DNA from: Actinomycetota bacterium
GTDB taxonomy: Bacteria > Actinomycetota > Actinomycetes > S36-B12 > CAIYMF01
Assembly (NCBI GenBank): GCA_026393115.1
Contig: JAPLAU010000007.1
Coordinates: forward strand, 1-64,000
Length of the DNA stretch: 64,000 nucleotides
Direction: 5' to 3'
The position numbers and the translations under genes are program-made. A model generated the notes under the pieces. That model made no database searches, had not been told where the DNA came from, and saw only the letters and a program-made list of their open reading frames with translations. The first letter of the stretch is position 1. Every line of letters begins with the position of its first letter. Below, in pieces: positions 8,585 through 16,539 of this stretch.

Positions 8585-10183
8585 TCATCGGCTCGTCGGT
8601 GTCGAAACTGAAGCCGACGGTCGAGGGTCCGGTGGCGGCGTTGGCGTGGGCGGAATCGGCGGCAGCGTCTGATCGAGCACAGGGGGGCGCGTCGGGGGGC
8701 ACACCACGGTGGGTGCGTCGGTCGGTGAAGGGCTGACGGTGGGATCGACGGTTGGTGAGGCCGTTGGTGAGGCCGTTGGTGAGGCCGTTGGTGTCGCCGA
8801 GGGCGTGGGTGTGGGTGTGGGCACGATGAGGCAGGCATCGACTGCTGCTTGGTAGTCACGCGCTGCCTGTTGCTGGGCGGTCACAAGCACCGTTCGGTCG
8901 GCAACGGCCCGCTGCCACTGGGCCAGTGCTAGCGCGTAGACGTCGCGAGCAGCCTGAAGGCTTGCCCAGGCTCGAGTTACTTGGGCGATCTTCGCCGCAT
9001 AGAGGCGGTACTGACCCAAACCTGCTTCGTACGCGCTTGCGGCAGCCCAGTACTTCTGCACCTGTCCCTGCCACGCCTTTTGCGCCTCGATCAGTGCGGC
9101 GCGCGCCTTGGCGATCGTGTCGGTACGGATCGCCAAGGCCGATGCTTCGTCAAAGGTGGGCGTCGTTTGACCGGTAAACGCCCAGCCGCAGCCCGGGCCA
9201 GCGTCGTCGCGGCGGGGTACCCCGACGGTGGTGGCGCTGGGCTGTGCAGCCACGGGGGATGGGAGCACCGGCGTGGCAACGGGAGTGGGGGCAGGAGGCC
9301 AGAGAGGCTCAGTGGGAGTCGCGGAAGGTTCACTCACTTGGGGCAGTGGTTCGAGGGGTGCGGTGAGATCTCGGGGCAGCACTCCGGCCGGGGGAGTGGG
9401 CCAAGGCGACGGGGCGATGGCAATGGTTTCGGGGGCGAGCCATCCGGTGTACACCTTCGGGTCGATCCAGGGTGAGCGCAGCGCATCCTCAACCGTCGAT
9501 TCCATTGAGGCACAGACCGGTTCGATCGCGGTGGTAGCCGCAGCGTCAACTGCCTGCGCTGCGGCGATGAGGCTGGGGTAGGGCACCCCGCTCGCGTGAA
9601 CATCGAGCACCACGTCACCGCGGCGCCACACCACCGACGTGACCGTCGAGGGGGAGCCTTCCGGTCGAACTTGGCCGATCAGCCCGTTGGCACCGCCGAC
9701 CGACACCGGCTGAGAACTCACCGACGACTCACGCTGTGGGCACTGCGCGACGCGCTGGGACAGCTGATCGAAGGCGAGGGCCCCTGCGCCCGCGCTGAAT
9801 GCGTGTGCCGACACCGTGAGGGTTTCCGACGCGCTTTGGAATGTGCGCTGGCCGGAAACGGCAGCGCCGGGCCCCTTCCACGCAGTGAGCTGACAGGCGT
9901 AGTCGTAAGGAGTACCAACCGCCCAATCGACCTCAGCGGAGGGCAGCCACGGAGCTCCTGGACCTTGGTTGAGTACAGACGTCACCGCGTGGGTCGCGGG
10001 GGAGTCGGAGAGAACGGCCAAGGGGGCCAGCGAGGGGCTTGGGGTCGCGGCCGGGGCGGGGGCAGAGGCGCTGGGCAGGATGGGAATTCCGGCCTTGCCG
10101 AGGGCTACGACGAACGCGACGGGCAGGCACAACGCGAGCACGCCAGCACCCACGAGGGCAGGCCACGACCGCTTACCTGACAT
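8585..10183 (-). CDS. Secreted or membrane-anchored coiled-coil protein with Pro/Thr/Ser-rich tail, function unknown
   Basis: 532 residues. An N-terminal hydrophobic segment (about 8-32) is a signal peptide or anchor. Residues about 35-215 form an Ala/Ser-rich, Cys-containing globular part (YACQLTAWKGPGAAV, VCASMESTVEDAL). A Pro-rich linker of about 80 residues follows. A helical coiled-coil region at about 340-455 (KARAALIEAQKAWQGQVQKY, LQAARDVYALALAQWQRA) comes next. The tail is PTPTPTPSATP followed by ASPT repeats, resembling a wall-spanning stalk. Four cysteines are visible. I do not recognise the family. The start has a strong AAGGAGGGAG. It lies 48 bp upstream of the subtilisin gene on the same strand, so the two are probably co-expressed. 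Confidence 0.75.
   Translation of the reverse strand: MSGKRSWPALVGAGVLALCLPVAFVVALGKAGIPILPSASAPAPAATPSPSLAPLAVLSDSPATHAVTSVLNQGPGAPWLPSAEVDWAVGTPYDYACQLTAWKGPGAAVSGQRTFQSASETLTVSAHAFSAGAGALAFDQLSQRVAQCPQRESSVSSQPVSVGGANGLIGQVRPEGSPSTVTSVVWRRGDVVLDVHASGVPYPSLIAAAQAVDAAATTAIEPVCASMESTVEDALRSPWIDPKVYTGWLAPETIAIAPSPWPTPPAGVLPRDLTAPLEPLPQVSEPSATPTEPLWPPAPTPVATPVLPSPVAAQPSATTVGVPRRDDAGPGCGWAFTGQTTPTFDEASALAIRTDTIAKARAALIEAQKAWQGQVQKYWAAASAYEAGLGQYRLYAAKIAQVTRAWASLQAARDVYALALAQWQRAVADRTVLVTAQQQAARDYQAAVDACLIVPTPTPTPSATPTASPTASPTASPTVDPTVSPSPTDAPTVVCPPTRPPVLDQTLPPIPPTPTPPPDPRPSASVSTPTSR
8751..8798 (+). repeat. 12-bp tandem repeat inside the Pro/Thr-rich tail
   Basis: Three exact copies of GTTGGTGAGGCC (8751-8786) are followed by a diverged fourth (8787-8798). 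Read on the minus strand they encode the ASPT repeats of the secreted protein. Exact copies at DNA level indicate recent slippage expansion. Confidence 0.9.
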
Positions 10184-10366
10184 CGATGCTCCCTCCTTGA
10201 ACTGTCAAGTCTGGCCGACGATCGCCCTGATCCTCGGCACCCACCGTTTCTCGCGCGGCTTCGCGGCACTCTCAGACCTGCCCATACGTTGACGACTGGG
10301 AGCGGCACGACGTGCCCGTAACGCCGGATAACCCACCTCGGGGCTTGTGAAAGGGATGATGGAGTC

Positions 10367-12721
10367 ATGTCGGCCCTCGATGACTGGTTTCCGGGGGCCT
10401 CGACCCCCGACCATCGTCGGTCGGTGACCCATGGACGCTCCGGCCGATCACGCCCCCTCAAACGCCCCCCGCGTAGGTTCCGAGCGCTGGTGGGCTTGAT
10501 TGTGGGGGCGGTACTGGTGGCGCCCATCGTGGCGCTGATGGCGGTACCGGCTGTCAGCGGTGTCGGTATTGGCGCCCGCGAAGTGGTCTCACGGTGGGAA
10601 AGTCTGCCCACTGATCTTCCGCTCAACGCGCCTCTCCCCCAACGTTCAACGATCTATGCGGCCGACGGCACCACCGTCATCGCGAACTACTACGCGGAAA
10701 ACCGTATTCCGGTAGCACTCGACCAGATGCCCCCGATGATGGTCGGTGCCGTGTTGAGCATCGAGGACGACAGGTACTACGAACACGGTGCTCTCGACGT
10801 TCGCGGAACGACGCGCGCCGTCGTGAACAATCTGGCCGGCCGGTCGCGACAGGGTGGAAGCAGCATCACGCAGCAGTACGTGAAGAACCTGTTGCTCACC
10901 GAAGCACGTAGCGATGCTCAGCGGCGCGAAGTAACGGCCACCACGCTCGATCGCAAACTGCGTGAGGCCCGGCTTGCCGTTGAAGCCGAGCGCACCCTCG
11001 GCAAAGACGGTGTGCTCGCGGCGTATCTCAACACCGTCTACTTCGGTCGAGGTGCCTACGGTGTCGCCACTGCGGCCGAGCGATTTTTCGGAGTCAAACT
11101 CGCCGACATCACTCCTGCTCAGGCAGCCACCCTTGCGGGCATGCTCAAGAGTCCGACCAATTACGACCCCATCACCAATCCGCGCCTGTCAAAGGTGCGA
11201 CGCAATGTGGTGTTGGGTCGCATGTTCGATGCGGGAGTAATCACTGCGGCGCAGGCGAAGAAGGCCAAGGCTGCGCCGTTGACCGTCACTCTGACGCAGC
11301 CGGCCAATGGGTGCACCAAGTCGAAGTGGCAGTTCTACTGTCAAATGGTGCTCGACACCATCGCTGACGATCCGACCTTTGGCGCGACCAAGGAAGCGCG
11401 CGCCGACCTGCTTTTCCGAGGCGGGCTGCGCATCGTGACCGCGATGGATCCCAAGGCGATGGCGATCACTCAGCATGCGGTTGATGCAGCGCTCACTCCC
11501 ACGAACAGAGTGGCGACGTCGATGGCGGTCGTACAGCCTGGAACCGGCAAGGTTGTGGCGATCGCGACCAACCGCAATTGGGGCACCCGCGAGAAGAAGG
11601 GTGAAACCGAAATTGTGCTTCCGGCGGTGCCGCGATTCCAACCGGGATCAACGTTTAAGCCGATCACGTTGGCCACAGCCCTTGAACAAGGTTTCTCTCC
11701 CTACACCAAGCTCGACACTCCCGATGGCTACCAGCCGGCGGTATTGAATGCGCCCGACGGCGGCTTTCACAATGACGACGATCAGGGTCACGGCGTGATC
11801 GACGCTTTCGACGCCACCGCTCAGTCGGTCAATACGTTCTATGTGCAGTTGATTGAACGGGCGGGCGTACTTCGGGTCGCAGACATGGCCGGTCGCCTCG
11901 GAATGACGTCGCTGCCTCGCAGCGGTTCGAAGGCGGTTGGTTCGAAGGATGCAGCACTCACGCTCGGCGCCTTTGAAACGTCTCCGGTTCAGATGGCCAA
12001 CGTGTACGCAACGCTGGCAGCGCATGGACGTGCGTGCCCTGCGGTAGTGATTTCATCGATCACCCGCAATGACGGCACTCCCGTTACATCTCCGACGACG
12101 CAATGTCGTCAGGTGGTGTCGTCTGCGGTGGCTGACATGGTGACCGAGGTGTTGCAGCGCACATTCACACCGTCGGGAACTGCGGCGGGTCTGGGTCTGG
12201 AAGGTCGACCCGCCGCGGGCAAGACGGGAACGACGAATAACTCGGGGGCGACGTGGTTTGCGGGATACGTGCCGCAGTACGCAACCGCCGTGTGGGTGGG
12301 TGATCCGCGTGGTCCGACCTATGCTCTGCGCGATGTCGAGGCGTACGGAGAAACATTCGGTGTCGTATACGGCCGCTCCATCGCCGGGCCCGAATGGCGT
12401 GAGGCCATGACTGCACTCACTCGCGGACTATCGGTTGTTCCATTTACCCGCGCCGATCCGTCGGCACTTATCGGCGTGAGCCCAAGCGTTCCGGATGTGC
12501 GTGGGCTCATGCGTGACGCAGCAATCGCAAGTCTGGTGCGCGGTGGATATCGCGTGGTGGTGTCGCCGAAGACCGCCGATCCGCAACCCTTGTCGGTTCC
12601 GGGAATCGTTGCGGCACAGTCGCCGGCAGCGGGCACACCCTCGGGTCTCGACTCGACTGTCACTCTGACCCTGACCGACGGATCTGACACAGCGGTGCGA
12701 ATCCCTGGTCAGGGCGCGTAA
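10367..12721 (+). CDS. Class A penicillin-binding protein (transglycosylase/transpeptidase) with PASTA domain
   Basis: 784 residues. A short basic cytoplasmic tail and one membrane span (about 40-62) come first. A GT51 glycosyltransferase domain follows, with catalytic Glu in EDDRYYEHGALDV near 131 and GGSSITQQYVKNLL. The penicillin-binding transpeptidase domain has the serine motif STFKP near 427, SVN near 490 and KTGTT near 619. A C-terminal PASTA domain at about 705-775 begins VPDVRGLMRDAAIASLVRGG. It polymerises and cross-links peptidoglycan at the outer face of the membrane, complementing the L,D-transpeptidases nearby. The ATG at 10367 is preceded at 6 nt by GATGAT, a possible weak -10. 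The upstream 183 bp to the divergent gene holds nothing else I recognise. Confidence 0.95.
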   Translation: MSALDDWFPGASTPDHRRSVTHGRSGRSRPLKRPPRRFRALVGLIVGAVLVAPIVALMAVPAVSGVGIGAREVVSRWESLPTDLPLNAPLPQRSTIYAADGTTVIANYYAENRIPVALDQMPPMMVGAVLSIEDDRYYEHGALDVRGTTRAVVNNLAGRSRQGGSSITQQYVKNLLLTEARSDAQRREVTATTLDRKLREARLAVEAERTLGKDGVLAAYLNTVYFGRGAYGVATAAERFFGVKLADITPAQAATLAGMLKSPTNYDPITNPRLSKVRRNVVLGRMFDAGVITAAQAKKAKAAPLTVTLTQPANGCTKSKWQFYCQMVLDTIADDPTFGATKEARADLLFRGGLRIVTAMDPKAMAITQHAVDAALTPTNRVATSMAVVQPGTGKVVAIATNRNWGTREKKGETEIVLPAVPRFQPGSTFKPITLATALEQGFSPYTKLDTPDGYQPAVLNAPDGGFHNDDDQGHGVIDAFDATAQSVNTFYVQLIERAGVLRVADMAGRLGMTSLPRSGSKAVGSKDAALTLGAFETSPVQMANVYATLAAHGRACPAVVISSITRNDGTPVTSPTTQCRQVVSSAVADMVTEVLQRTFTPSGTAAGLGLEGRPAAGKTGTTNNSGATWFAGYVPQYATAVWVGDPRGPTYALRDVEAYGETFGVVYGRSIAGPEWREAMTALTRGLSVVPFTRADPSALIGVSPSVPDVRGLMRDAAIASLVRGGYRVVVSPKTADPQPLSVPGIVAAQSPAAGTPSGLDSTVTLTLTDGSDTAVRIPGQGA

Positions 12722-12730
12722 GGTCGCGGC
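12719..12730 (+). promoter_or_regulatory. -10 box of a probable leaderless promoter for the CPBP protease gene
   Basis: TAAGGT at 12719-12724 overlaps the TAA stop of the penicillin-binding protein gene and lies 6 nt before the GTG at 12731. No Shine-Dalgarno sequence is present. Confidence 0.45.
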
Positions 12731-13462
12731 GTGCTCTTCATTCCGGTCATCGTCGTACTGGGCGTCCTCGTGCTGCTCAACCTGATGAACAACAGGTGGA
12801 AGGAAAAGTGGTACGTACCCACATGCATCGTGGGTTCGCTCATATTGCTCGGCATCGGTTTGCTCGACAAGCAGACGTGGACCGAAATGGGCCTGGGCCC
12901 TGGCACCTATATCACCGGACTTCTGTGGGCACTTGGTTGTGTGCTGGCAGTACTGGCTTTGTACTTCATCGGAATCGCATTGCCGTTCACCCGCAAGTTT
13001 TTCTACGACGACCGCGGTGGTGAGCAAGGCGGGTGGGATCTCATGCGCAATGCGCTCGTGATTGTGCCCTTCGGAACAGTGTTGCTCGAAGAAGTCGCGT
13101 TCCGCGGAGTACTGCTGGCGATGGTGTGGTCGCGCTTCGGCTTGGTGTGGGGTATCACGGTGTCGTCGCTTGCGTTCGGACTCTGGCACATCCTGCCGTC
13201 GCTCGTGATGCATGAGACCAACGCAGGTGTGTCGTCGACGCTCGGAACAGGAACCCGCGCCCAAGTGATTTCCGTGGTGTTGTCGGTGGTCGGCACGGCG
13301 CTCGCTGGAGTGGTGTTCTGCCTGCTGCGAGTGGGAAGCGGCAGTTTGCTTGCACCGATGGGCTTGCACTGGGCCACCAACGGACTCGGTTTCGTGTTCA
13401 CCTGGGGACTGTTCCGTCGCAGCCGACGGGCCGGTGGCCTCGCCGCGGCGTCAGGGGAGTAA
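12731..13462 (+). CDS. CPBP family intramembrane metalloprotease
   Basis: 243 residues starting at GTG, with about seven hydrophobic spans. The CPBP (CAAX protease and bacteriocin-processing, Abi) motifs are present: EEVAFRG near residue 121 (EExxxR), FGLWHILPS near 150 with the catalytic His, and HWATNGLG near 213. Family members cleave prenylated or membrane peptides; in bacteria many are linked to bacteriocin processing or self-immunity, others have no known substrate. The gene directly abuts the penicillin-binding protein gene and is followed 2 bp later by a gamma-glutamylcyclotransferase-like gene. It is about 7 kb from the double-glycine-leader peptide gene, so a link to that peptide is possible but unsupported. 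Confidence 0.88.
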   Translation: MLFIPVIVVLGVLVLLNLMNNRWKEKWYVPTCIVGSLILLGIGLLDKQTWTEMGLGPGTYITGLLWALGCVLAVLALYFIGIALPFTRKFFYDDRGGEQGGWDLMRNALVIVPFGTVLLEEVAFRGVLLAMVWSRFGLVWGITVSSLAFGLWHILPSLVMHETNAGVSSTLGTGTRAQVISVVLSVVGTALAGVVFCLLRVGSGSLLAPMGLHWATNGLGFVFTWGLFRRSRRAGGLAAASGE

Positions 13463-13464
13463 GT

Positions 13465-13875
13465 ATGTCGCTGTTCGATTCGCCAGTCGTTGATGGTGAG
13501 CAATTGCCCGTCTTCGTGTACGGAACTTTGCAACCTGACGAAGTGCGGTGGTTCGCTCTCGCTTCCCGGGTAGTCGATCACGTCGGCGTTCCCGATCACG
13601 TTCGTGGACGATTGTGGGACACCGGCTACGACTATCCGGCCCTCACTCGCGATGGCGACCAGTTGGTGCCTGGCTGTGTGCTGCGACTCACCCCAGAAAC
13701 GGCCGAAGCAACGTGGCAGCTCCTGTTGGAGATTGAGGGTGCCGTTGAAGGCTTCTACGTGCCCTGCGTTGTCACGACCGAGTCAGGAGTGCGCGCGCTC
13801 GCGTTTGTTTATGATCCCGAGCCTGAAGACTTCTTTGTGCCGATCGCCGCGTGGCGCCACGGACCCGTGAACTGA
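13465..13875 (+). CDS. Gamma-glutamylcyclotransferase-like (AIG2/GGCT fold) protein
   Basis: 136 residues. The N-terminal VFVYGTLQPDEVRW is the YGTL signature of the GGCT/AIG2 fold, followed by RGRLWDTGYDYPAL, typical of the substrate loop. The conserved acidic position lies in LLLEIEGAVEGFYVP. Enzymes of this fold release 5-oxoproline from gamma-glutamyl amines or peptides. Many bacterial members have not been assigned a substrate. The ribosome site AGGGGAG precedes the ATG, and the gene is tightly coupled to the CPBP protease gene (2 bp gap). Convergent with the next gene, with one base between stops. Confidence 0.85.
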   Translation: MSLFDSPVVDGEQLPVFVYGTLQPDEVRWFALASRVVDHVGVPDHVRGRLWDTGYDYPALTRDGDQLVPGCVLRLTPETAEATWQLLLEIEGAVEGFYVPCVVTTESGVRALAFVYDPEPEDFFVPIAAWRHGPVN

Positions 13876-13876
13876 C

Positions 13877-14398
13877 CTACTCGGTGTCGGCGGGCGCCGC
13901 GGGCTTCTTCGCAGCCGGCTTTCTCGCGGGCTTCTTGGCGACCGGCTCGATTGGGCCGGTGGGGGTGTCGTCGTCGGCGGGGGCGGCAGAAGCAGCAGAC
14001 GCAGTGGCTGCAGCAGACGCAGTGGCTGCAGCGGCAGCTTTTTCCGCGTCAGCCTTTTCGGCCGCGTCAGCCAGTGCGCTCGCGGAATCTGCGGCGGCTT
14101 GGGCGGCCGTATCGGCGGCGCGGGTTGCGGCATCAGCTGCCTGCTGGGCGGCGTCCTTGGCCGCAGCCTTGACGTCGCCGGCCTCGTCGGGTAGCTTGTC
14201 GGCTGCCTTCGACACGGCATCGGCCGTCTTGCTGGCGGCATCGCCGACCGAATTGGCGGCGGATGCGGCGGTCTCGCTGACGGCGTCGGCCCAGTCGCCG
14301 ACGGCCTCGCTGATCTGATTTTGACGGTTGCGGCGAACAATCACCGCTGCCGCTGCGGCCCCTGCAAGGGCCACCGATGCCACGACGAGCTTCTTCAT
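13877..14398 (-). CDS. Ala/Lys-rich membrane-anchored helical protein, function unknown
   Basis: 173 residues from the ATG at 14398 (a GTG at 14401 is also in frame; GGAGG lies 5 nt before the ATG). An N-terminal hydrophobic segment (LVVASVALAGAAAAAVIVRR) is followed by a long amphipathic Ala-rich helix with heptad-like spacing (DAASKTADAVSKAADKL, AAQQAADAATRAADTAAQAA). A basic Pro/Ala/Lys tail (KKPARKPAAKKPAAPA) resembling histone H1-type nucleic-acid-binding tails ends the protein. The layout suggests a membrane-tethered stalk that could bind an acidic partner such as DNA or teichoic acid. That is inference only. I recognise no named family. Confidence 0.65.
   Translation of the reverse strand: MKKLVVASVALAGAAAAAVIVRRNRQNQISEAVGDWADAVSETAASAANSVGDAASKTADAVSKAADKLPDEAGDVKAAAKDAAQQAADAATRAADTAAQAAADSASALADAAEKADAEKAAAAATASAAATASAASAAPADDDTPTGPIEPVAKKPARKPAAKKPAAPADTE
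13992..14027 (+). repeat. Perfect 18-bp tandem duplication in the Ala-rich gene
   Basis: Two identical head-to-tail copies of an 18-bp unit (GCAGCAGACGCAGTGGCT). In frame it duplicates six residues of the Ala-rich segment, a recent slippage event. Confidence 0.85.
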
Positions 14399-14548
14399 CA
14401 CTGCCTCCCGATCACCGATGCCCCGCGGGGTGTGAGGGCGACGTTACCCGACCCGCTCGGATGCTGCCTGCCCGGCCAGAGTTCAGGAAGTAGAGAATAA
14501 CCGGTAGTGTCCCTCTATCGAACGACACCTCGCACAGGATGGAACATC

Positions 14549-14974
14549 ATGAGCATTGGTCCCGTTGAGTACATCGTGGTGCAGTTTCCGGGAAATCAGT
14601 TCAATGGCGGCATCGCCCCCGAGCTCAAGAGTCTGGTCGATTCCGGAACGATTCGCATCATCGACCTGGTCTTCATTGCGAAGGGTCCAGAGGGCAACGT
14701 GGCCTTCTTCGAAATTGATGGCCTTGACCACGAGGTCTCCGCTGCCTTCCTCGATGTACCTGCGCAGATTGAGGGCCTGATCAATGAAGACGACATCGCG
14801 TTGATCGCTGCTGAGCTTGAACCCAACTCGTCAGCCGCGCTTCTCGTGTGGGAAAACACCTGGGCAGGTCGCTTTGCTCAGGCCGTCATGGGTGCTGGTG
14901 GTCAGGTTGTTCTGCGCGATCACATCCCGTACGAAGCCGTTATTGCAGCCGTTGAGGCTGCTGCTGCCGGTTGA
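14549..14974 (+). CDS. DUF6325 family protein
   Basis: 141 residues from the ATG at 14549, beginning MSIGPVEYIVVQFPGNQFNG. A GTG 42 bp upstream is in frame, but the ATG has GGAT/GGAA upstream at usable spacing and matches the conserved start of the family. The features I know for DUF6325 are present: RIIDLVFIAKGPEGNV, an acidic central stretch, and SSAALLVWENTWAGRFA. The function of the family is unknown. It is soluble, with no signal or membrane segment. Next on the same strand, 44 bp later, is a SHOCT-domain gene, a pairing I recall in other actinobacteria. A strong terminator follows the pair. Confidence 0.8.
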   Translation: MSIGPVEYIVVQFPGNQFNGGIAPELKSLVDSGTIRIIDLVFIAKGPEGNVAFFEIDGLDHEVSAAFLDVPAQIEGLINEDDIALIAAELEPNSSAALLVWENTWAGRFAQAVMGAGGQVVLRDHIPYEAVIAAVEAAAAG

Positions 14975-15018
14975 TCCACTGCTCTTACCCCACCCACCCC
15001 TGAGCGAAGGAGAACATC

Positions 15019-15294
15019 ATGAGGCGTCGAGGACCAAGTTTGATCCGAGTTGCTGCTGTCGCGGGTACCGCCACCGCGGTGTCGGGCCACGTGAAGAACA
15101 AGCAAGAAGACAAGCAGGACGCCAAGGCAGCTGAGCAGCAGGCGCAGGCCCAGCCTGTAGCAGCTCCCGTTGCCGCGGCCCCCGCGGAAGACGACCAGAT
15201 GGCCAAGCTCACCGAACTCGGTGAACTGCACGCCAAGGGCATCCTCACCGATGAGGAGTTCTCGGCCGCGAAGGCCAAGGTTCTCGGTATCTGA
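15019..15294 (+). CDS. SHOCT domain-containing small protein
   Basis: 91 residues. A basic and weakly hydrophobic N-terminus (RRRGPSLIRVAAVAGTATAV) is followed by a Gln/Ala/Lys-rich linker. The C-terminal SHOCT domain reads QMAKLTELGELHAKGILTDE, ending in FSAAKAKVLG. SHOCT is a short two-helix oligomerisation module usually placed at the C-terminus of small membrane-associated bacterial proteins. AAGGAG lies 7 nt before the ATG. It forms a two-gene unit with the DUF6325 gene. Confidence 0.85.
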   Translation: MRRRGPSLIRVAAVAGTATAVSGHVKNKQEDKQDAKAAEQQAQAQPVAAPVAAAPAEDDQMAKLTELGELHAKGILTDEEFSAAKAKVLGI

Positions 15295-15307
15295 TCTACC
15301 CCACAGA

Positions 15308-15350
15308 CAGCGGGCACGCGTCGTATCCACGACGCGTGCCCGCTGTTTTA
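15308..15350 (+). terminator. Strong rho-independent terminator
   Basis: Two perfectly complementary 17-nt arms (15308-15324 and 15329-15345) with a 4-nt loop ATCC are followed by TTTTA. It ends the DUF6325-SHOCT unit and may also serve the convergent gene at 15412. Confidence 0.93.
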
Positions 15351-15411
15351 TGTGCGTCGGTTGGTGAACCCGATCGGTCAGTCGTTCCGTTGCCGCGCTG
15401 AGGGTTGGTGT

Positions 15412-15933
15412 CTAGGTAGGCAAGGGCGAGAAGACTTCCGCCTCAAGAGCTCGGATGCGTTCGTCGCGCCCGGGTGCATCAAGGAAGAGTCCGCCAGGTG
15501 ACCAACCGCGGCGCAGATGCAGTGAGTACCGACGGTAAGCGCGACGTCGTGCCGCTCGTTCGGAACGTGCCATGCCCGACCTTCGGTCATCGGCGATCGC
15601 AGTGGCGACCACCGTCCAAATCCAGCGACGAATCGCCGCGTCATGCCACAAATGCATCGTGACGATTCGCTCGCGGGGAGGTTCGGCGGGACCGACGTTG
15701 GGGTAGCGAGTGCGGCCGGTTGAGGTGTGCGATGCGGAACCGACCACCGAGCCGGTGATCACGCGGTGGCTGCTGCTGAACGATGAGCGCTGCCTATAGC
15801 CCAGGGCGCCGGGCCCGCACCCCGAACACGCCACTCCTTGCCCTGACTCCCACCAACCGCTTGCCCCCGCGCCGAGGCCACGCCCACACCCGCGACAGGT
15901 GCCGGCAAATCGAAGGCGAATCATCCGCGCCAT
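15412..15933 (-). CDS. Small zinc-ribbon protein with Arg-rich C-terminal half, function unknown
   Basis: 173 residues from the ATG at 15933, chosen because AGGGGGAG precedes it at 5 nt; an upstream in-frame extension has no such site. The N-terminus MARMIRLRFAGTCRGCGRGL and the later CSGCG form a C-x2-C ... C-x2-C zinc ribbon. In actinobacteria this ribbon often begins NERD-nuclease or related proteins, but no NERD catalytic motif follows here. The rest is Ser/Arg-rich (RSERAARRRAYRRYSLHLRR) and ends with an acidic RIRALEAEVFSP helix. It may bind nucleic acid; function unknown. Alternatively it is a decayed member of a larger family. Confidence 0.55.
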   Translation of the reverse strand: MARMIRLRFAGTCRGCGRGLGAGASGWWESGQGVACSGCGPGALGYRQRSSFSSSHRVITGSVVGSASHTSTGRTRYPNVGPAEPPRERIVTMHLWHDAAIRRWIWTVVATAIADDRRSGMARSERAARRRAYRRYSLHLRRGWSPGGLFLDAPGRDERIRALEAEVFSPLPT

Positions 15934-16098
15934 TGGCTCCCCCTGCGTGCGCTGTCGCTCGTGCTGCCCCGAGTTCCGCTCCACTCGTCCCAACACCTTT
16001 TCAGAGCGGTCTGACATTGTGTGCGTGTCGCCATGAATTTCCCTCCGCACGCTGCAAAGATGCGGCTATTCCGGGCGGGCCGGGCACAAGGAGGAAGC

Positions 16099-16512
16099 AT
16101 GGGCTTCGGCGAAGCAATTAAGACTGTTTTCGGTAAGTTCGCGAAGATGGAGGGCAGGGCGAGCCGGTCAGAGTTCTGGTGGTGGATCCTGTTGCTTTTC
16201 ATCCTTCAGATCATCTCGAACATCCTCGACGGACTGTTCGGTCTGAAGATCAATTACGCCGCCAGCGGCGCAGTGAGCACCAACATCAACAATGTGGGAT
16301 GGCTCAGTCTCATTGTGGCGCTGATCTTCATCATCCCCACAATCTGCGTGTCGGTGCGACGTTTGCACGACACCGATCGTTCGGGTTGGTGGTGGTGGCT
16401 GAACGTCATCTGCTGCATCGGTGGACTGATTCTGTTCATCTTCTACTTGCAGCCCTCGACACCTGGGCCCAACCGATTTGGTCCAGACTCCAGCGGCGGT
16501 AGCGTTACGTAA
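16099..16512 (+). CDS. DUF805 family membrane protein
   Basis: 137 residues from the ATG at 16099, which follows AAGGAGGA at 6 nt. DUF805 hallmarks are present: GRASRSEFWWWILLLFIL at the first span, then RRLHDTDRSGWWWWLNVI, and the PGPNRFGPD tail. Four membrane spans are predicted. The role of the family in bacteria is not established. It stands alone between two minus-strand genes. Confidence 0.9.
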   Translation: MGFGEAIKTVFGKFAKMEGRASRSEFWWWILLLFILQIISNILDGLFGLKINYAASGAVSTNINNVGWLSLIVALIFIIPTICVSVRRLHDTDRSGWWWWLNVICCIGGLILFIFYLQPSTPGPNRFGPDSSGGSVT

Positions 16513-16539
16513 CGATTGAACCTGCGTGAAGGGGCGGTG

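Noticed and set aside
12428-13369. 313-residue minus-strand frame over the CPBP protease gene
   Set aside because: Rich in His, Gln, Arg and Cys without domain motifs; a shadow of two well-supported plus-strand genes.
13851-14318. 155-residue Ala-rich plus-strand frame
   Set aside because: Mirror reading of the Ala-rich minus-strand gene; the minus-strand frame has the ribosome site, membrane segment and basic tail.
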